NCBI GenBank assembly: GCA_011174825.1
Contig: DUEZ01000076.1
Coordinates: 25,457-89,456 of the forward strand
From: Anaerolineae bacterium
GTDB lineage: Bacteria > Chloroflexota > Anaerolineae > Anaerolineales > E44-bin32
Length of the DNA stretch: 64,000 nucleotides
Reading direction: 5' to 3'
The position numbers and the translations under genes are program-made. Positions 53,529 through 62,671 of this stretch are shown piece after piece. Every line of letters begins with the position of its first letter. The stretch's first letter is position 1. The notes under the pieces are model-generated. The model was not told where the DNA came from and ran no database searches. It saw only the letters and a list, made by a program, of their open reading frames with translations.

Positions 53529-54728
53529 ATGTCCGCCTCAAACAAGAAATTAACCATGCGTCAGCGTGTCCTAGCCGTTCTCCAGGGGAGGAAACCCGAT
53601 CGCATTCCCTTCATTGACCGGATCGATTTTTGGTACAAAGGTCGAACGCAGCAAGGAAAATTGCCTGCAGAGTTTCACGGGAAGACCTTGCCCGCAGTCC
53701 ATCAAGCGATCGGTATGGGGCACCAAGATTGGGATTATCCCTATGCCATCAAATACAGAAATGTTGAGATCATCCTTACCTTTGAGGGGGAGAGGATTTT
53801 CCAAGAGATCGATCCCGAGATCACCAATTTCCCTACCCTTTGGGGATGGATCCCAATTGATAAAGCTGGCGTCACAACGACTGAACTGATCACACCTGTG
53901 GGCAAACTATTCTTTCAACACCGATTGCTAGAGGAGAGCATCTCTACAGGCACCACACGCCCTCAAATGATCTCCCATCCGATAAAAGATCTTGATGATT
54001 TCAAAACATACGAATACATCATCGAGCATACAGAATTCGTTCCCCGCTACGATGCTTTTGCTCACCGAGAAGCAGAAGTTGGTGATCATGGGTACCTCGT
54101 CCCGATCATTGAACGTATCCCGTTTCAACACTTACTCATCGACACAATTGGTGAGCTCGAAACCTTCTACATGCTCCATGACAACCCGAAGGAATTTAAA
54201 CGACTACTCAGCGTCATCGACGAGCAAGTTACGGATAAACTCAAGAGATTGGCTGACTTTTCTGCGCCTTATGTTGAATTCACTGACAATCTTGATGGTT
54301 TCATGACCAATCCCCTACTCTTCCGAGAGTATGTACTCCCAGCATTTCAATGCTATTGTGAAATCCTGCATGGTCAAGGTAAAAAAGTGGGAGATCATAC
54401 GGATGGGGATCTGAAGGCGATTGTAAATCTGATACCAGAGACGGATCTGGATGTATGTGAATCTTTCACGCCAGCTCCGACGACCAGTTGTACCTTCGAA
54501 GAGGCCTGGACGTTATGGAAAGAGGGTCCTCTCATATGGGGCGGGATCGCATCCTATTATCTTGAAGAAAGGGTCAGCGAGGTCGAATTCCGTGAGCACA
54601 TCGAACATCTATTGCAACTCATCGGCGACCGTCCTATCATCCTAGGTGTAGGTGACGCTGTCATGAGCAACAACGACCTCGATCGAGTAAGATACATTGC
54701 GGAGAGAATTGAGAGCCATCCGATATAA
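53529..54728 (+). CDS. Uroporphyrinogen-decarboxylase-fold methyltransferase
   Basis: 399 residues. It has the UroD TIM barrel (KPDRIPFIDRIDFWYKGR near 25, EFTDNLDGFMTNPLLFREYV near 252, LDVCESFTPAP near 308). The MtaA/MtbA-type zinc motif HxC is HTD here (DHTDGD near 290), and the third zinc Cys near the C-terminus is replaced by Asp (GVGDAVMSN), so it is probably not a zinc-thiolate CoM-type enzyme but a substrate-to-corrinoid methyltransferase. The corrinoid protein gene follows after 55 bases, which supports this. True uroporphyrinogen decarboxylase (HemE) is excluded by the altered N-terminus. Donor substrate unknown. Confidence 0.85.
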   Translation: MSASNKKLTMRQRVLAVLQGRKPDRIPFIDRIDFWYKGRTQQGKLPAEFHGKTLPAVHQAIGMGHQDWDYPYAIKYRNVEIILTFEGERIFQEIDPEITNFPTLWGWIPIDKAGVTTTELITPVGKLFFQHRLLEESISTGTTRPQMISHPIKDLDDFKTYEYIIEHTEFVPRYDAFAHREAEVGDHGYLVPIIERIPFQHLLIDTIGELETFYMLHDNPKEFKRLLSVIDEQVTDKLKRLADFSAPYVEFTDNLDGFMTNPLLFREYVLPAFQCYCEILHGQGKKVGDHTDGDLKAIVNLIPETDLDVCESFTPAPTTSCTFEEAWTLWKEGPLIWGGIASYYLEERVSEVEFREHIEHLLQLIGDRPIILGVGDAVMSNNDLDRVRYIAERIESHPI

Positions 54729-54782
54729 GGGTCATGCATAGATCATGACCGATGCAGATTTTTAACCGCTAGGAGCCAATGT

Positions 54783-55418
54783 ATGAACGAAATATTAAAA
54801 TCCATCTACGCCGCAGTATTAACAGGCGACATGACTACGACCCAGGAACAAGTCGAAGAAGCGATAAAAATCGGCTTGACTCCAGCCGATATCTTGCAGG
54901 AGGGACTGATCTCGGCTATGACAGAAGTAGGTAGGCGGTTCGAAGCCGGAGACTATTACGTTCCCGAGATGCTTATCGCTGCCAGAGCGATGAAAGGGGG
55001 ATTAACGATCCTCAAGCCGCTCCTCGCTGCATCAGATGTCCAACCTCTCGGAAAGATTGTCCTCGGTACGGTTAAGGGTGATTTACATGATATCGGCAAG
55101 AACCTGGTCAGCATGATGTTGGAGGGCGCCGGGTTCGAGATCGTGGATTTAGGGGTTGATATCCCGCCTGACAAGTTCGTCGAGGCGATACGATCTGGCG
55201 GGATCGATGTCCTCGGTATGTCGGCCCTCCTTACAACCACAATGCCCCTGATGAAAGCCACGATCGACGCATTGGTTGATGCTCAGTTACGCGACCAGGT
55301 TAAAGTTATCATAGGGGGTGCACCGGTGACCCAATCCTATGCTGATGATATCGGTGCCGACGGTTACGCACCGGATGCCAGTCGAGCCGCATCATTAACA
55401 AAATCGCTCGTAGGCTGA
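54783..55418 (+). CDS. Cognate corrinoid protein of a methyltransferase system
   Basis: 211 residues. The N-terminal helical cap (about 1-90) contains ISAMTEVGRRFEAGDYYVPE and the Rossmann B12 domain follows. The corrinoid motif is GDLHDIGKNLV with Asp 100, His 102 (lower axial ligand) and Gly 105; downstream are GMSALLTTTM near 147 and VIIGGAPVTQSYADDIGADG near 180. It carries the methyl group on Co between a substrate methyltransferase and a folate- or thiol-methyltransferase. The gene is directly after the UroD-fold methyltransferase. No reductive activator (RamA/RACo) was seen in the window. Confidence 0.93.
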   Translation: MNEILKSIYAAVLTGDMTTTQEQVEEAIKIGLTPADILQEGLISAMTEVGRRFEAGDYYVPEMLIAARAMKGGLTILKPLLAASDVQPLGKIVLGTVKGDLHDIGKNLVSMMLEGAGFEIVDLGVDIPPDKFVEAIRSGGIDVLGMSALLTTTMPLMKATIDALVDAQLRDQVKVIIGGAPVTQSYADDIGADGYAPDASRAASLTKSLVG

Positions 55419-55452
55419 TGAGAGTGCGTTTAATACGTTTAAAGGATGAAGG

Positions 55453-56370
55453 ATGATGCCACAAGTTCAACATACTGAACCAGCTATAGCAAAAGTGAAG
55501 GACATTGAAATCGTCTTCGATACATTTGGTGATCCGAGCGGTTCTCCTATTCTGCTCATCATGGGAATTGGCTGCCAAATGATCGATTGGAGAGATGATT
55601 TCTGCGAGAGACTGGCCTCCCGCGGCTATTGGGTCATCAGGTACGATAACCGTGATGTCGGCCTCTCAACCAAATTGGACGATTCTGGCGTACCAAATAT
55701 GATGCAAATGCTCATCGCATCGAGCGGGGGTGAAACATTGGAATCACCCTATACGTTGAAGCACATGGCGGACGATGCTGTCGGTCTACTTGATGCCCTT
55801 AAGATCGAGAAAGCCCATGTGGTTGGCGTATCGATGGGAGGCATGATCGCTCAGTCGATGGCCATTCACCATCCTGCCCGACTCGCCTCCTTAATCTCGA
55901 TCATGTCCTCAACCGGTGAGCCGGACCTCCCTCCTCCAACACCCGAGGCGCTCGCGGTCCTCACCACTCCCGCACCTGCCGACCGTGAAGGCTACATTGA
56001 AAGCTCGATCGAGAATTGGCGGGTTCTAAGCGGTCCGAAGTTTCCACCCGATGAGAAACTAACCCGTGAGCATGCGGGCTTGAAGTTCGATCGAGGGATT
56101 CACCCAGCTGGTATTGCGAGGCAAATGGCCGCCATATTGGCCTCCGGTGGGAGGAGGGAAGCACTGAAATCTGTTACCACCCCAACCCTCGTAATTCATG
56201 GGGATGCCGATCCACTCGTGCCCGTCGAAGGTGGAGTGGACACCGCGGATGCGATCTCAGAGGCTAAGCTGATCATCGTGGAAGGTATGGGGCATTATTT
56301 ACCCATTGAGCTATGGCCTCAACTGATCGACGCAATCGTGTACCATACATCCACAATAGAGATCTTATAA
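55453..56370 (+). CDS. Alpha/beta hydrolase
   Basis: 305 residues. The nucleophile elbow is HVVGVSMGGMIAQSMA with Ser 127. An oxyanion region IMGIGCQMIDWR is near 36, the acid is probably in VIHGDADPLVP near 256, and the His in GMGHYLPIE near 282. ORYDNRDVGLS-like text near 63 is typical of haloalkane-type and esterase relatives. It may cleave an ester or C-C bond of a substrate handled by the adjacent genes. AAGGATGAAGG precedes the first of two ATGs. Spacing to the corrinoid gene is 34 bases, consistent with one operon. Substrate not predictable. Confidence 0.88.
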   Translation: MMPQVQHTEPAIAKVKDIEIVFDTFGDPSGSPILLIMGIGCQMIDWRDDFCERLASRGYWVIRYDNRDVGLSTKLDDSGVPNMMQMLIASSGGETLESPYTLKHMADDAVGLLDALKIEKAHVVGVSMGGMIAQSMAIHHPARLASLISIMSSTGEPDLPPPTPEALAVLTTPAPADREGYIESSIENWRVLSGPKFPPDEKLTREHAGLKFDRGIHPAGIARQMAAILASGGRREALKSVTTPTLVIHGDADPLVPVEGGVDTADAISEAKLIIVEGMGHYLPIELWPQLIDAIVYHTSTIEIL

Positions 56371-56542
56371 TGTAAACTACTCTTAGTCATAATTCATGAA
56401 AGGATTTTCGATATGAGCTGAAGGATAATTAATCGAGGAACCATCCAAGACATGCTCCCCGTCATGTACCATTGAGCATAGGTCCATTCGATAACTTTTA
56501 ATGACCTCATCCAAGGGATTCGCAAACGACCATAACCAAATC

Positions 56543-57655
56543 ATGAGCATACTCTTTTCCCCATTCAACATTGGTCCACTTGATTTACCAAACCGATTGG
56601 TCAGGTCCGCCACAGCCGAACGAATGGCTGATGGAGACGGTCGACCTTTACCCCCACTGAAGAATCTACATACTGAATTAGCGAAAGGTGGGGTTGGCCT
56701 GATCATCACAGGTCATATGTACATACATCCTTCAGGTAAGGCTCACGTAGAGATGACAGGTGTCTATAGCGATGACCTGCTCCCCGACCTCTCACAATTA
56801 GCCAACGCAGTTCATGATGAAAACGGTCGGATCATCGTCCAGATCAACCACGGTGGCATGAATTGCAGTCGGGAGACGGTTGATGAAAATTTCGCTCCTT
56901 CAGCAGTTGATCAGCCATATGTGAGCAGACCTGCTCGAGAAATCACACGTAAAGAGATCGATAATATCATCCAAGCATACGCTAATGCTGCTCGAAGGGT
57001 GCAAGATGCGGGCTTCGATGGGGTTCAGATTCATGCTGCACATGGCTACTTGATCAGTCAATTCTTGTCTCCACTCATCAATCATCGCAACGATGAATGG
57101 GGAGGAGGGATAACGGAGAGAATGCGTTTCCTCAAAGAAATCAGCAAGGCTGTGAGAGATCAAGTCGGATCTGACTATCCTGTCTTGATCAAGCTAGGCA
57201 TGATAGATGGCATACAAGGCGGACTAACACCCGAGGAGAGTCTAGAGGTTGTCGCCGCGTTGGAAGACATGGGCATAGATGCTTTGGAGATTAGCGGTGG
57301 TTTTAGTGGGGGTCGAAGCCTAAACATCAGAAAGGGAATTCGATCACAAACTGATGAAGCCTACTTCCTTCACTTGGCACAAAGAGCCCGCAAAGTCACC
57401 CCACTGCCTGTCATCTTGGTTGGGGGTTTACGCTCACGATCCGTGATGGAGCAAGTACTGATCGATGGACACGCCGACCTCATCTCACTCAGCCGACCGC
57501 TGATATCTGAACCTGATCTACCAAATCGCTTGCGTTTAGGCTTGCAGGAAAAATCAAGATGTCTGTCATCAAACAATTGTTGGCCTGAAACCGTAGGGGA
57601 AGGAATTGCATGTAAATGTCCTCATGAGAAGCTGACCGATAAGGGTAAAGCGTAA
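56543..57655 (+). CDS. Old-yellow-enzyme-type NADH:flavin oxidoreductase
   Basis: 370 residues from the ATG at 56543; the frame extends to 56501. FMN TIM barrel: RLVRSATAERMADGDGRP near 18, ITGHMYIHPSGKA near 58, VQINHGGMNCSRE near 98 and HAAHGYLISQFLSPLINHRN near 170, where the tandem-His region binds substrate. The C-terminus ends with SSNNCWPETVGEGIACKC, several cysteines but no full Fe-S/FAD extension of the 2,4-dienoyl-CoA reductase type. It reduces conjugated double bonds. A gap of 172 bases separates it from the hydrolase gene, and the acyl-CoA dehydrogenase gene follows. Confidence 0.9.
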   Translation: MSILFSPFNIGPLDLPNRLVRSATAERMADGDGRPLPPLKNLHTELAKGGVGLIITGHMYIHPSGKAHVEMTGVYSDDLLPDLSQLANAVHDENGRIIVQINHGGMNCSRETVDENFAPSAVDQPYVSRPAREITRKEIDNIIQAYANAARRVQDAGFDGVQIHAAHGYLISQFLSPLINHRNDEWGGGITERMRFLKEISKAVRDQVGSDYPVLIKLGMIDGIQGGLTPEESLEVVAALEDMGIDALEISGGFSGGRSLNIRKGIRSQTDEAYFLHLAQRARKVTPLPVILVGGLRSRSVMEQVLIDGHADLISLSRPLISEPDLPNRLRLGLQEKSRCLSSNNCWPETVGEGIACKCPHEKLTDKGKA

Positions 57656-57728
57656 GGATACGATTAATCAACGATAATGATCTGGGCAAAATAAAACATG
57701 AGATCGATCGAGCCACAAGGAGGATAAT

Positions 57729-58868
57729 GTGATCGACTTTGCTCTCACCGAGGAACAAAAAGCCTGCCAAAAGCTGGTTCGCGACTTTGCTCTTAAAGAG
57801 ATCGTACCTGTAGCTCATGAGTTGGATGAAGAACAACGTCACAGCCCTGAAATCGTGGAAAAGTACCACGAGATCGGATTACTACATTACGCGGTACCAG
57901 AGGAATATGGTGGAGCCGGATTGGGCTCATTAGAAGGCTGCATCTTCGGTGAGGAATTGGGCGCGGCCTGTGCGGGGGTTGCTGCGAGCCTTGGAGGCAG
58001 CATTTTAGGCCTCACCCCGTTTCTTATCGCTGGTAGCCCAGAGCTTAAAGAAGAGCTGCTCACGAAGCATACCTCAGGGCCAAATCTGGGCGCATTTTGT
58101 TTAACCGAACCAGATGCTGGTTCAGATGTCGCAGCGCTACGGACGACTGCCGTTCTCGAAGGAGACGAATACATCATAAATGGTTCTAAACGCTTCATCA
58201 CTAATGGCGGTGTGGCAAGCCTCTATTCGGTCTTTGCTACCGAAAACGCTGAATTAAGACACAAAGGGATCTCGGCTTTCATGGTCCCTGCCGATACACC
58301 CGGTGTCTCCAGTGGTAAGAAAGAGGACAAGATGGGCCAGCGGGCTACCGATACCCGAGAAGTGATCTTTAGCGATGTTCACATTCCCGCCCGATATCGA
58401 CTGGGCGAAGGGCTTGATGGCTTCAAGATTGCGATGAAGACCTTGGATGATTCCCGTGCAGGAGTAGGCGCAGCAGCGGTTGGTATCGCACGCGCAGCTC
58501 TGGAGGCCGCGAGGGATTATGCTAAAGAGCGGGTGCAATTTGGGAAACCCATCGCTGCTCAACAAGGCATCCAGTTCATGTTGGCTGATATGGCGATGAA
58601 GGTCAACGCCGCTCGATTACTCTGCTGGCATGCTGCCTGGTTGCATGATAACGGACAACGTAATACATTGGAATCAGCTATCGCCAAATGCTTTGCTGGA
58701 GACACGGCCATGGCGGTGACCACGGACGCCGTCCAGGTTCTCGGGGGCTACGGGTATATGAAGGAATACCCGGTTGAGAAATACATGCGCGACGCTAAAC
58801 TACACCAGATCTATGAGGGCACAAACCAGATCCAACGTTTGGTGATCGCTCGGCAGATTCTCAGTTAG
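57729..58868 (+). CDS. Acyl-CoA dehydrogenase
   Basis: 379 residues from a GTG at 57729 with AAGGAGG five bases upstream. Signatures: CLTEPDAGSDVAALRTTAV near 115 (first family motif), KRFITNGGVASLYSVFA near 150, and QVLGGYGYMKEYPVEKYMRD near 335 followed by KLHQIYEGTNQIQRLVIAR, whose Glu at about 364 is the catalytic base position of short/medium-chain enzymes. FAD-dependent oxidation of an acyl-CoA to enoyl-CoA is expected, with electrons to ETF; no ETF gene is in view. It follows the flavin oxidoreductase by 73 bases and shares direction with the ligase and AbfD genes. Confidence 0.95.
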   Translation: MIDFALTEEQKACQKLVRDFALKEIVPVAHELDEEQRHSPEIVEKYHEIGLLHYAVPEEYGGAGLGSLEGCIFGEELGAACAGVAASLGGSILGLTPFLIAGSPELKEELLTKHTSGPNLGAFCLTEPDAGSDVAALRTTAVLEGDEYIINGSKRFITNGGVASLYSVFATENAELRHKGISAFMVPADTPGVSSGKKEDKMGQRATDTREVIFSDVHIPARYRLGEGLDGFKIAMKTLDDSRAGVGAAAVGIARAALEAARDYAKERVQFGKPIAAQQGIQFMLADMAMKVNAARLLCWHAAWLHDNGQRNTLESAIAKCFAGDTAMAVTTDAVQVLGGYGYMKEYPVEKYMRDAKLHQIYEGTNQIQRLVIARQILS

Positions 58869-59177
58869 GTTGCGATTTTTCAAACTTGAGTAGAAAAAGA
58901 TTACCGTGATATTGCTCAATATCGACTGCATGATAGATTGTCAAACGAGAGATGAAGAGATTCATTAGGTTCAACGAGGAGGTGACCTCGGCGATCGATT
59001 AAACCATTGATTATGATGTATCTCCGAGATAACCGCATAAGCTGCACAAGAGAACGCGAATGAGATTCTAGACGCGCATCGATCAAGCACCCCTAAGGAT
59101 CAATCAAGGATCTCACCATCGATAAGCGCATCATGAAGTTCTCTCCACAGCAGCTCAAGCAATGGAGGAGGCCTGCG

Positions 59178-60884
59178 ATGAATCAAGAAAAACCCTGGCT
59201 CAAATTCTATGAGCCCCATGTACCGGAGCACATTGATTATCCCGAAATGACACTACCCGAAGCTTTAGAAGAGACTGCGCGCAAACATCCGGATCATGTG
59301 GCCCACATATTCAAAGACAGCAAGATAACCTATCGAGAACACATAGAGGCGGTAAACAGGTTCGCTGCTGCTTTGCAAGGGTTGGGCGTAAAAAAGGGTG
59401 ACCGGGTCGCGATCCACCTACCCAACTGCCCACAGTTCCCAATCTCTTATGCAGCTACCCTGAAGATCGGAGGGATCGTCGTTCCTTGCAATCCGGTCTA
59501 CACGGCCCGTGAGCTAAACCATCAACTTAACGACTCTGGTGCAGAGGTCATCGTAACTCTCAGCGCGATGTATCCCATCATCAAACATATCCGTAGCGAA
59601 ACCAAGTTGCGTCATGTCGTCGTCGCCAAGATCAAAACGTTCTTCCCAACCCTCACGAAATTGCTCTTCACACTGCTGTTGGAGAAGAAATCTGGCCATA
59701 AGGCAGACATCTCAGGCGATGAGAACACTTATTGGTTTTCGGATCTCTTGGCTGAGGCACCAGAGAAACCCCAACCGGTTGATATCTCGTGGGATGACAC
59801 CGCGGTGCTGATGTACACGGGCGGCACCACTGGCGTCTCCAAGGGCGCCCAACTCACACACAAGAATATCTTTGTCAACGCTTACCAGGTGATCACTTGG
59901 GTTAATGGAATGGATGCAAAAAACACAGTGCTGACGGCTATTCCGCTGTATCACAGCTACGGCATGACCTGCTGTATGAACCCAGGCGCCATCACCCCCG
60001 GCACCACAATCCTGGTACCCGATCCACGCGACGTAGAAGACGTTTTGAAGAGTATCCACAAATACCGACCGGATTTATACCCTGGCGTGCCGGCCTTGTA
60101 CATCTCGATTAATAACCATCCGGATGTAAAAAAGTATGACCTTACCTCACTTAAGGCATGCAACAGTGGTGCTGCTCCGCTTCCCGTGGAGGTACAACAA
60201 CAATTCCAAAAGATCACAGGCGCTCGTTTGGTGGAAGGTTATGGTCTCAGCGAGGCTTCACCTGTAACGCACGCCAACCCCATATATGGCGAGTGCCGCC
60301 TCGGTACCATCGGTCTGCCATACCCCGACACTGAGGTCAAGATCGTCGACGCTGATACCGGTGAGAGAGTGCTCGGCATTGGCGAGATAGGCGAACTCTG
60401 TATCCGGGGTCCGCAAGTGATGAAGGGGTACTGGAACATGCCGACCGAAACGGCTAATACCCTTCGGACCGGCCCAGAAGGTGGCGAACCCTGGCTTCAC
60501 ACCGGCGACATCGCTGTTATGGATAAAGATGGGTACAGTCAAATCGTAGATCGAAAAAAGGACATGATCCTGGGCGCAGGTGGTTATAATATCTACCCTC
60601 GGGAGATCGAGGATGTTCTCTTTGAAAATCCGAAGATCCTTGAAGCCGGAGTCGCAGGAGTTCCGGTGCCGGGTAAGGGTGAACGTGTAAAGGCTTTCGT
60701 CGTTCTAAAGCCCGGTGAGACCGCAACCGAGGAAGAGATCTTGGCTTTCCTACGGGAAAAAGTGGCTCCCTACAAAGTACCTAAGTATGTTGAATTCCGC
60801 GATGAACTGCCAAAGACATTAACCGGAAAGGTGCTACGTCGCGCGCTGGTTGAAGAGGAGACGAAGAGACAAACCACCGAGTGA
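59178..60884 (+). CDS. Acyl-CoA synthetase (AMP-forming, long-chain fatty-acid-CoA ligase type)
   Basis: 568 residues from the ATG at 59178, where GGAGGAGG stands six bases upstream; the frame is open from 59133. ANL-superfamily motifs are complete: ATP-binding LMYTGGTTGVSKGAQLTHKN near 213, VEGYGLSEASPVTHANP near 350, WLHTGDIAVMDKDGY near 440, IVDRKKDMILGAGGYNIYPR near 455 and the catalytic Lys in LPKTLTGKVLRR near 555. It activates a carboxylic acid with CoA using ATP. Chain length is not predictable. Expected role: feeding the acyl-CoA dehydrogenase and AbfD steps nearby. Confidence 0.95.
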   Translation: MNQEKPWLKFYEPHVPEHIDYPEMTLPEALEETARKHPDHVAHIFKDSKITYREHIEAVNRFAAALQGLGVKKGDRVAIHLPNCPQFPISYAATLKIGGIVVPCNPVYTARELNHQLNDSGAEVIVTLSAMYPIIKHIRSETKLRHVVVAKIKTFFPTLTKLLFTLLLEKKSGHKADISGDENTYWFSDLLAEAPEKPQPVDISWDDTAVLMYTGGTTGVSKGAQLTHKNIFVNAYQVITWVNGMDAKNTVLTAIPLYHSYGMTCCMNPGAITPGTTILVPDPRDVEDVLKSIHKYRPDLYPGVPALYISINNHPDVKKYDLTSLKACNSGAAPLPVEVQQQFQKITGARLVEGYGLSEASPVTHANPIYGECRLGTIGLPYPDTEVKIVDADTGERVLGIGEIGELCIRGPQVMKGYWNMPTETANTLRTGPEGGEPWLHTGDIAVMDKDGYSQIVDRKKDMILGAGGYNIYPREIEDVLFENPKILEAGVAGVPVPGKGERVKAFVVLKPGETATEEEILAFLREKVAPYKVPKYVEFRDELPKTLTGKVLRRALVEEETKRQTTE

Positions 60885-61096
60885 AACCATTGAGAAATCG
60901 TGGGTATCGACATTGAGAGAATCTGACCTCCGAGGTCTTTGATCATAGCTTCATGAGCTCTGTGGTTATCTGTCATCTGCTCAAACACGAAAGCATGTAG
61001 CAAAGCATCGGAGGTCTTTGCCATTACATCATCGATGAAGAGAGGCACAAGGTTGAGTTGTTTTTATCCCATTCGACTTGATCAGGAGTAGATGTC

Positions 61097-62551
61097 ATGA
61101 CTTTGATGACGGCAGATGCGTATTTGGATAGCCTGAGGCGGATGCACAAACGTGTTTTTATGTTTGGTGAGGAGATCGAAGACCCTACAGATCACCCAAT
61201 GATACGGCCGTCGGTGAATGCTGTGGCCATGACGTATGAATTAAGCCACCACCCAGATCATGAGGCACTTCTAACTACTGAATCGAGTCTTACAGGAAAG
61301 AGAATCAACCGCTTCACCCACCTCCACCAGAGCACGGACGATCTGGTCAAGAAGGTCAAGATGTTGCGTCTTTTAGGGCAATGCACTGGATGCTGCTTCC
61401 AACGGTGCGTCGGGATGGACAGCTTTAATGCAATCGATATCGTCACGGACAAGATGGATCAAGCACTAGGCACTGAATACAACCTAAGATTTAGAGAATA
61501 CCTGCAACATGTGCAAGATGAAGACTTGGTGGTTGATGGCTGTATGACAGATCCCAAAGGAAATCGAGGGCTTCCACCAGGGGAGCAATCAGATCCAGAT
61601 TTATTCCTTCGTGTCATTGATGAGAATAAAGACGGGATCACAATCCGCGGCGCGAAAGTCCATCAGACAGGTGCCATCAATTCCCATGAAATACTGGCGA
61701 TGCCCACACGGTCCCTTAAAGAAGCCGATGAAGACTACGCAGTCGCCTGTGCGATTCCCGCAGATGATGAAGGAGTCCTCTACGTTTACGGTCGGCAGGC
61801 AAGCGACACAAGAAAACTTGAAGGGGGCGATATCGACGTCGGGAATGTCCGCTTTGGAGGACACGAAGCGGTCGTAATCTTCAATAACGTGTTCGTTCCA
61901 TGGAAACGGGTATTCATGTGCGGTGAATTTCAATTCGCTGGTGAGATGGTTGAGACCTTCGCTGCTTATCACAGATCGAGTTATGGGGGGTGCAAGGTTG
62001 GCGTGGGTGATGTTCTCATTGGCGCGACAAAACTCATCGCCACGTATCAAGGCGTTGAGGACGCTTCCCATATCAAGGACAAGCTTGTTGAGATGATCCA
62101 CCTTAATGAAACACTCTATGCGTGTGGGTTGGCATGTTCCACTGAGGGCGTGAAGACGTCCTCCGGAACTTACCTCGTCGACATGGTCCTAGCGAATATC
62201 TGCAAGTTGAACGTTACCCGTTTTCCCTATCAGATCGCCAGCATCGCTCAGGATATTGCTGGAGGGTTGCTTGTAACAATGCCCTCTGAGAAGGACTTTT
62301 CTCATCCCGAAGTAGGACCCTTGCTACAAAAGTATTTGGCTGGAGCAGAACCATACCCCACAGAATGGCGTCAACGTATCCTGCGTTTGATTGAAAACCT
62401 AACGCTTGGGCTAGGTGCGGTGGGATATTTAACTGAGTCGATGCATGGCGCTGGATCGCCTATGGCTCAGCGGATCATGCTCTCCCGTTTGACCGACATG
62501 GAGCATAAGGAAGGATTAGCGGCAACCATTGCTGGTATTAAAGAGCAGTAA
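61097..62551 (+). CDS. abfD: 4-hydroxybutyryl-CoA dehydratase / vinylacetyl-CoA delta-isomerase
   Basis: 484 residues. AbfD binds FAD and an unusual [4Fe-4S] cluster and dehydrates 4-hydroxybutyryl-CoA by a radical route to crotonyl-CoA. The cluster ligands of the Clostridium enzyme are Cys 99, Cys 103, His 292 and Cys 299. Here GQCTGCCFQRC supplies Cys 100 and Cys 104 in the right spacing, and AAYHRSSYGGCKVG supplies His 292 and Cys 299 exactly. This separates it from 4-hydroxyphenylacetate hydroxylases, which lack these ligands. It links to 4-aminobutyrate or succinate fermentation, or to 4-hydroxybutyrate-type carbon pathways. AGGAG precedes the ATG. FdrA follows after 120 bases. Confidence 0.95.
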   Translation: MTLMTADAYLDSLRRMHKRVFMFGEEIEDPTDHPMIRPSVNAVAMTYELSHHPDHEALLTTESSLTGKRINRFTHLHQSTDDLVKKVKMLRLLGQCTGCCFQRCVGMDSFNAIDIVTDKMDQALGTEYNLRFREYLQHVQDEDLVVDGCMTDPKGNRGLPPGEQSDPDLFLRVIDENKDGITIRGAKVHQTGAINSHEILAMPTRSLKEADEDYAVACAIPADDEGVLYVYGRQASDTRKLEGGDIDVGNVRFGGHEAVVIFNNVFVPWKRVFMCGEFQFAGEMVETFAAYHRSSYGGCKVGVGDVLIGATKLIATYQGVEDASHIKDKLVEMIHLNETLYACGLACSTEGVKTSSGTYLVDMVLANICKLNVTRFPYQIASIAQDIAGGLLVTMPSEKDFSHPEVGPLLQKYLAGAEPYPTEWRQRILRLIENLTLGLGAVGYLTESMHGAGSPMAQRIMLSRLTDMEHKEGLAATIAGIKEQ

Positions 62552-62671
62552 AGTGTGCTACATTTGGCGCAAGCGCTCCTTTACACTTACTGTTCATTAA
62601 GAGAAAAGAATTTCCCTTACCACACGGTGCTCCGTTCTTGAAGGTTACTCACAGGACCTGGGGTGATATCC

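Noticed and set aside
53529-54728. Uroporphyrinogen decarboxylase HemE
   Set aside because: The family N-terminal decarboxylase motif is absent and a corrinoid protein gene follows directly.
60770-61048. Minus-strand frame starting MPLFIDDVMAKTSDALL
   Set aside because: The first 55 residues look protein-like, but the rest is antisense to the acyl-CoA ligase gene and no ribosome site or family was seen.
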